A stretch of 8,033 nucleotides of DNA. Origin: Candidatus Brocadiaceae bacterium (lineage in GTDB: Bacteria; Planctomycetota; Brocadiia; SM23-32). Position 1 is the first letter of the stretch. Every line of letters starts with the position of its first letter. Below the pieces are notes generated by a model. That model was not told where the DNA came from, ran no database searches, and worked only from the letters and a program-made list of their open reading frames with translations. Location of the stretch: assembly GCA_030615435.1 (NCBI GenBank), contig JAUWZH010000112.1:1-8033 (forward strand). Reading direction: 5' to 3'. A program made the position numbers and the translations under genes. Of this stretch, positions 5,363 to 8,033 are shown piece after piece.

Positions 5363-6520
5363 TCACTCCTCATCGGTGGGATCGAGTTCTCCACCGGGAC
5401 AGCGCGGCCAGCTCGCGGTGATTCGGCTGATACGCTCCTTGAATCGCTCGTAGACCCGCTCCGACTCCTCCCGCGTTTCAACACCCGTCACTGCGAGGGC
5501 GCACTTCAAATCGGGTGCAAGCAACCTGTCGAGCACGTCCACCTCGTCTTTGTTTATCCGCACCTTTACAAGGATGCCTGTGCCGCGGTAGCTGTCGCGC
5601 ACCGCTTCTGGCTGGTTCGGACAGGGGTCTGAATCCTTCACGAGGACGCAGACTGCGCTCTCCACTTGCTGCAGGTTCGGCGTGCGCAACTGCAGCGGCA
5701 TGTTGTGTGCGATATCGCCACAGGTATGCAATGCGATTCCGCCGAAATGCTCGGCAATGCGGCTGTTGTATGGCAGGCATCCCACCTCGTACGCCTTCGG
5801 GGACAGGAAAGCCATGTTGTCGTCGCTTACTGAAATGCCAGACCAGCAGGGGTGACAGAACATCACGTGGCCCGGCAGCGACAGGCAGGGCCCTATTGCT
5901 TCCATCTGCATCTCTGAGAACGTGATGATCAGATCAACGATCACATTCATGAACCGTTCGACGCGCTCAGGCTCGTAGCTGCTTACGAGAAAGAACTCGT
6001 TGGTTTCCATCAGGAGCGAGGCCGTGTCGTTGGGGCTCTGCGTATCCGTCAGGCAGATCGGCAGCCTGTCGTGTGTCATCTCACGGTACCAACGAATGCG
6101 GTCCAACACTTCTTGCATGGGTTCCGATGCCATAGGATCGGGCATGGTGATATCGGAGACCTCATCAGCGCTCTTGAAGATCGGACGTGTCTGCGGTGCG
6201 GCGCCGGGATCCCAATAGTAGCGCGACCCAAAAGCTGCCGCGTACAGGCCCACACCATACCACGGTTCCAAATGAGGGAACATTCCGTCGCTGGCCCACT
6301 CGATGTTGGCTGCCATGTTCTGAAGCGTGAGCCGAAGGTAAAGCTCACGGTCTGCGCACATATCGTTGTTCCACATGTCCCACGTCGGATAAATGACCAC
6401 CGGCACGTCATGCGGGCGGTTCCCCTCAGCCCACTCATACATGAAGCGGTCCTTTTCCTCCATGACGGAGAGGAACCTGTCATACGGGAAGGTCTCCGGA
6501 CTTATCAGTTCATCACTCAC
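5363..6520 (-). CDS. uroporphyrinogen decarboxylase (URO-D) superfamily protein, possible zinc-dependent methyltransferase
   Basis: This URO-D fold protein is probably not the haem enzyme HemE. The family also contains corrinoid-dependent methyltransferases (MtaA, MtbA, CmuA), and many bacterial members have no known substrate. Counting from the GTG at 6520 it has 385 residues. Visible are SVSDDNMAFLSPKAYEVGCL (about 230-249), LPYNSRIAEHFGG, and HTCG (His265, Cys267), the first part of the His-x-Cys...Cys zinc motif. A Cys about 73 residues later (Cys340) could be the third ligand. The N-terminal Arg-rich segment of true HemE is not seen. The GTG start is preferred because AGGAG (6528-6532) sits 7 bases upstream. 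An ATG at 6541 would add 7 residues but lacks a ribosome site. The M24-like gene lies upstream on the same strand. The precise reaction is unknown. Confidence 0.85.
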   Translation of the reverse strand: MSDELISPETFPYDRFLSVMEEKDRFMYEWAEGNRPHDVPVVIYPTWDMWNNDMCADRELYLRLTLQNMAANIEWASDGMFPHLEPWYGVGLYAAAFGSRYYWDPGAAPQTRPIFKSADEVSDITMPDPMASEPMQEVLDRIRWYREMTHDRLPICLTDTQSPNDTASLLMETNEFFLVSSYEPERVERFMNVIVDLIITFSEMQMEAIGPCLSLPGHVMFCHPCWSGISVSDDNMAFLSPKAYEVGCLPYNSRIAEHFGGIALHTCGDIAHNMPLQLRTPNLQQVESAVCVLVKDSDPCPNQPEAVRDSYRGTGILVKVRINKDEVDVLDRLLAPDLKCALAVTGVETREESERVYERFKERISRITASWPRCPGGELDPTDEE

Positions 6521-6800
6521 GTTCTGTCTCCTTTTCTCCATGCATTTGACACTTCCCCGACGTAAGCTCTTTGTTAGACCCTGAAAAGCTCAATCTTCGT
6601 ATCAGCCATGCCTGCCTGCCGAAGCAGACGTTCCGCGAGTTCTGGAACCATAAGAAGCAGCGGTAGGCGTAGAAGTCCTTGCGCAAGTGGTTCTGGCGGG
6701 CGATACACCCGCGTCTGAGGCGGCTTCCGGAGCCGCAATTCGCGCACAGATTCTTGTCAGGAGCCCCTCGAGGATGCCCGGTATCTTTTCCTAGCACCAG
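6521..6800 (-). other. spacer between the M24 and URO-D-like genes
   Basis: No well-supported gene is seen in these 280 bases. A minus-strand frame of about 60 codons closing at the TAA 6574-6576 ends in a helical, Leu-rich stretch (LPLLLMVPELAERLLRQAG) that could be a gene remnant. It has no clear ribosome site. A GTG-started 94-codon frame (6513-6797) overlaps the URO-D-like start and has no recognisable motif. The spacer ends with the ribosome site of the URO-D-like gene. Whether the two flanking genes share a transcript is open. Confidence 0.35.
6720..6736 (-). terminator. weak candidate: hairpin downstream of the M24-like gene
   Basis: GCGGCT (6720-6725) and AGCCGC (6731-6736) form a perfect 6-bp G+C-rich stem with a 5-base loop, about 65 bases after the M24-like stop. 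No T-run follows on either strand, so factor-independent termination is doubtful. It may only attenuate transcription into the URO-D-like gene. Confidence 0.2.
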
Positions 6801-7991
6801 CTACCTCTTGGGTACCAGGTCCGGGCCCTCCTGGAGGTTGCTCTTCGTGTTCAGCCGCTCGACGCCGTCCTCTGTGACCAGGAACATGTTCTCGTACCAG
6901 ATCACGCCGAATTCGCATTCGCAGACGAAAACGGTGCCGCGCTCCATGGTGATCCGGTTCCGTTCGACCTCTCCAGGGAACTCATTTGTGAGGAACGGCT
7001 CCTCGTGTGGTTCGATCCCCACGCCGTGGATGTAAAGGAGCGGGTCGGGCCCGTACTTGTCGCCCACGACCTCCTTTGTAATGGTGCGCAGGTTCTCGAA
7101 CACCTCCATTGCGGGCAGACCGGGCCGTATGGTTTGTATCAGCTCGTCCTGAACACGCCGGTGCTCGACGATGGTCTCGACTACTTCCTTCTCCGGCGTG
7201 CCCACACAGAGGCGCAACATGATGTCCGCCCAGTATCCCTGGTAGCGCAAGCAGAGGTCGCATTCGAACGTCTTGTCGGCGCCGATCGGCTCGTCGAGCA
7301 CGCTGCCGCACCAGTGCTGACGCAGGATCAGGCTCGCGTCGAGCCCTTCGCGCTTGTCCGGCTCAGCGGGCACCTCGGGGCGCCAGAAGACAGGGGTCGG
7401 AGCCATTTCGCAGCCGTACTCGACCGCTGTTGTTTCGATGATGCGGCGCAGTTCTCGGCGGGTCGAGTCCGCCCGTGCCTGTTCGCAGACCCTGTGCCAG
7501 GCGGTCTCAGCGCATTCGATGGCCCTCCGCATCAGGGCGAGCTGCTCCTCGCTCTTCACCGAGCGCATCTGCTTCATGATCCAGGCGGCATCTACGAGCT
7601 CGAGTTCGGGCAGCTCGTCGCGCAGCGTCAGGGCGTGCAGCGCGGGAAGGCGCATGCGCTCGATGCCGAGCCGGCCGCGGCCCAGGTCGTGTTCCTTCAG
7701 TGCGCGCACGAGCGTTTTCGCCACTTCATCATACGAGCGCGCTTTGCGCAGGATGCGATACATGTCCTTCTCAAACACGGTCTGCACGAGCAGTTGGGCG
7801 AAATGCCGGCCGGCGATGCTGAAGGGCTCACCCTTTGCCGGCACGACCAGCAGGAGAGGGCAATCGTCGAGCTCATGGTGTATCCGATCGAACATGTCGA
7901 TGGCGTACGCCACATTGAACCCATCGGCCAGGAGGATGGCGTCGAGACCGTTCTCACCGAGCATTTCTTGCAGGCGCTTCAGCTCAAACAT
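6801..7991 (-). CDS. M24 family metallopeptidase-like protein (aminopeptidase P/creatinase fold)
   Basis: The protein has the two-domain 'pita-bread' layout of Xaa-Pro peptidases, creatinase and ectoine hydrolase. An N-terminal creatinase-like domain (about 1-140, MFELKRLQEMLGENGLDAIL onward) precedes a catalytic domain (about 145-385). All five metal ligands are present: Asp245 (FECDLCLRY), Asp256 (GYWADI, the usual 11-residue spacing), His322 (IHGVGIEPHEEP), Glu360 (CEFG) and Glu367 (WYENMFLVTEDG). It is therefore likely an active metal-dependent hydrolase of a peptide-like or amidine C-N bond. Peptidase, creatinase and DoeA-type activity cannot be told apart here. It has 396 residues from the ATG at 7991, which has AGGAG at 7999-8003 (7-base spacing). 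An in-frame ATG at 8027 would add 12 basic residues but lies upstream of that ribosome site, so it is disfavoured. The URO-D-like gene follows on the same strand. Confidence 0.9.
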   Translation of the reverse strand: MFELKRLQEMLGENGLDAILLADGFNVAYAIDMFDRIHHELDDCPLLLVVPAKGEPFSIAGRHFAQLLVQTVFEKDMYRILRKARSYDEVAKTLVRALKEHDLGRGRLGIERMRLPALHALTLRDELPELELVDAAWIMKQMRSVKSEEQLALMRRAIECAETAWHRVCEQARADSTRRELRRIIETTAVEYGCEMAPTPVFWRPEVPAEPDKREGLDASLILRQHWCGSVLDEPIGADKTFECDLCLRYQGYWADIMLRLCVGTPEKEVVETIVEHRRVQDELIQTIRPGLPAMEVFENLRTITKEVVGDKYGPDPLLYIHGVGIEPHEEPFLTNEFPGEVERNRITMERGTVFVCECEFGVIWYENMFLVTEDGVERLNTKSNLQEGPDLVPKR

Positions 7992-8033
7992 CTTTCTTCT
8001 CCTCAGTCGAGATTCCCCGAGTCGCACGCTGAC

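Noticed and set aside
6071..6565. Open frame of 164 codons on the plus strand
   Set aside because: Antisense to the URO-D-like gene, with no motif and no ribosome site.
1..8033. CRISPR array or rRNA
   Set aside because: No regularly spaced repeats and no rRNA-like stretches were seen.

Overview
The window is a patchwork. Two blocks of intact metabolic genes flank a central stretch of decayed genes, a toxin-antitoxin pair and integration scars. The base composition is G+C-rich. No single marker fixes the organism. The tail of the decayed integrase at 4822-5127, and a URO-D-like enzyme next to an M24 peptidase-like protein, are features I associate with Planctomycetota and neighbouring deep-branching bacteria, often known only from assembled genomes. 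That assignment is inference.

Left block (1-2069, minus strand): gmd (GDP-mannose 4,6-dehydratase) is followed by fcl (GDP-L-fucose synthase), which runs off the left edge. The two genes overlap by 8 bases and together convert GDP-mannose to GDP-L-fucose, a sugar donor for surface polysaccharide. A plausible sigma70-type promoter with an inverted repeat in its spacer, and a hairpin in the leader, lie upstream of gmd.

Centre left (2131-3776): a single-pass membrane protein with a predicted coiled coil (246 aa, function unknown) lies between two frameshifted gene remnants. The remnants share a short 'W-x-S-E ... D-x-Q-E-Y-x-F ... R-I-A-T' domain. A nested, interrupted inverted repeat follows.

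Centre (3794-4455, plus strand): a complete higB-higA type II toxin-antitoxin operon with a near-consensus promoter.

Integration scar (4518-5127): the C-terminal end of one tyrosine recombinase (plus strand), then the 3' part of a tRNA-Gly(GCC) gene ending in CCA, then the C-terminal end of a second, different tyrosine recombinase on the minus strand, with an in-frame stop. The two integrase ends converge on the tRNA piece. The simplest reading is that two elements used the same tRNA-Gly target and both have decayed. The toxin-antitoxin pair and the remnants to the left may be cargo of one of them.

Right block (5363-7991, minus strand): an M24 (aminopeptidase P/creatinase fold) protein with all five metal ligands lies upstream of a URO-D-superfamily protein with a His-x-Cys zinc-type motif. 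A spacer of about 280 bases separates them. They may act in one catabolic route, but the substrate cannot be read from sequence.
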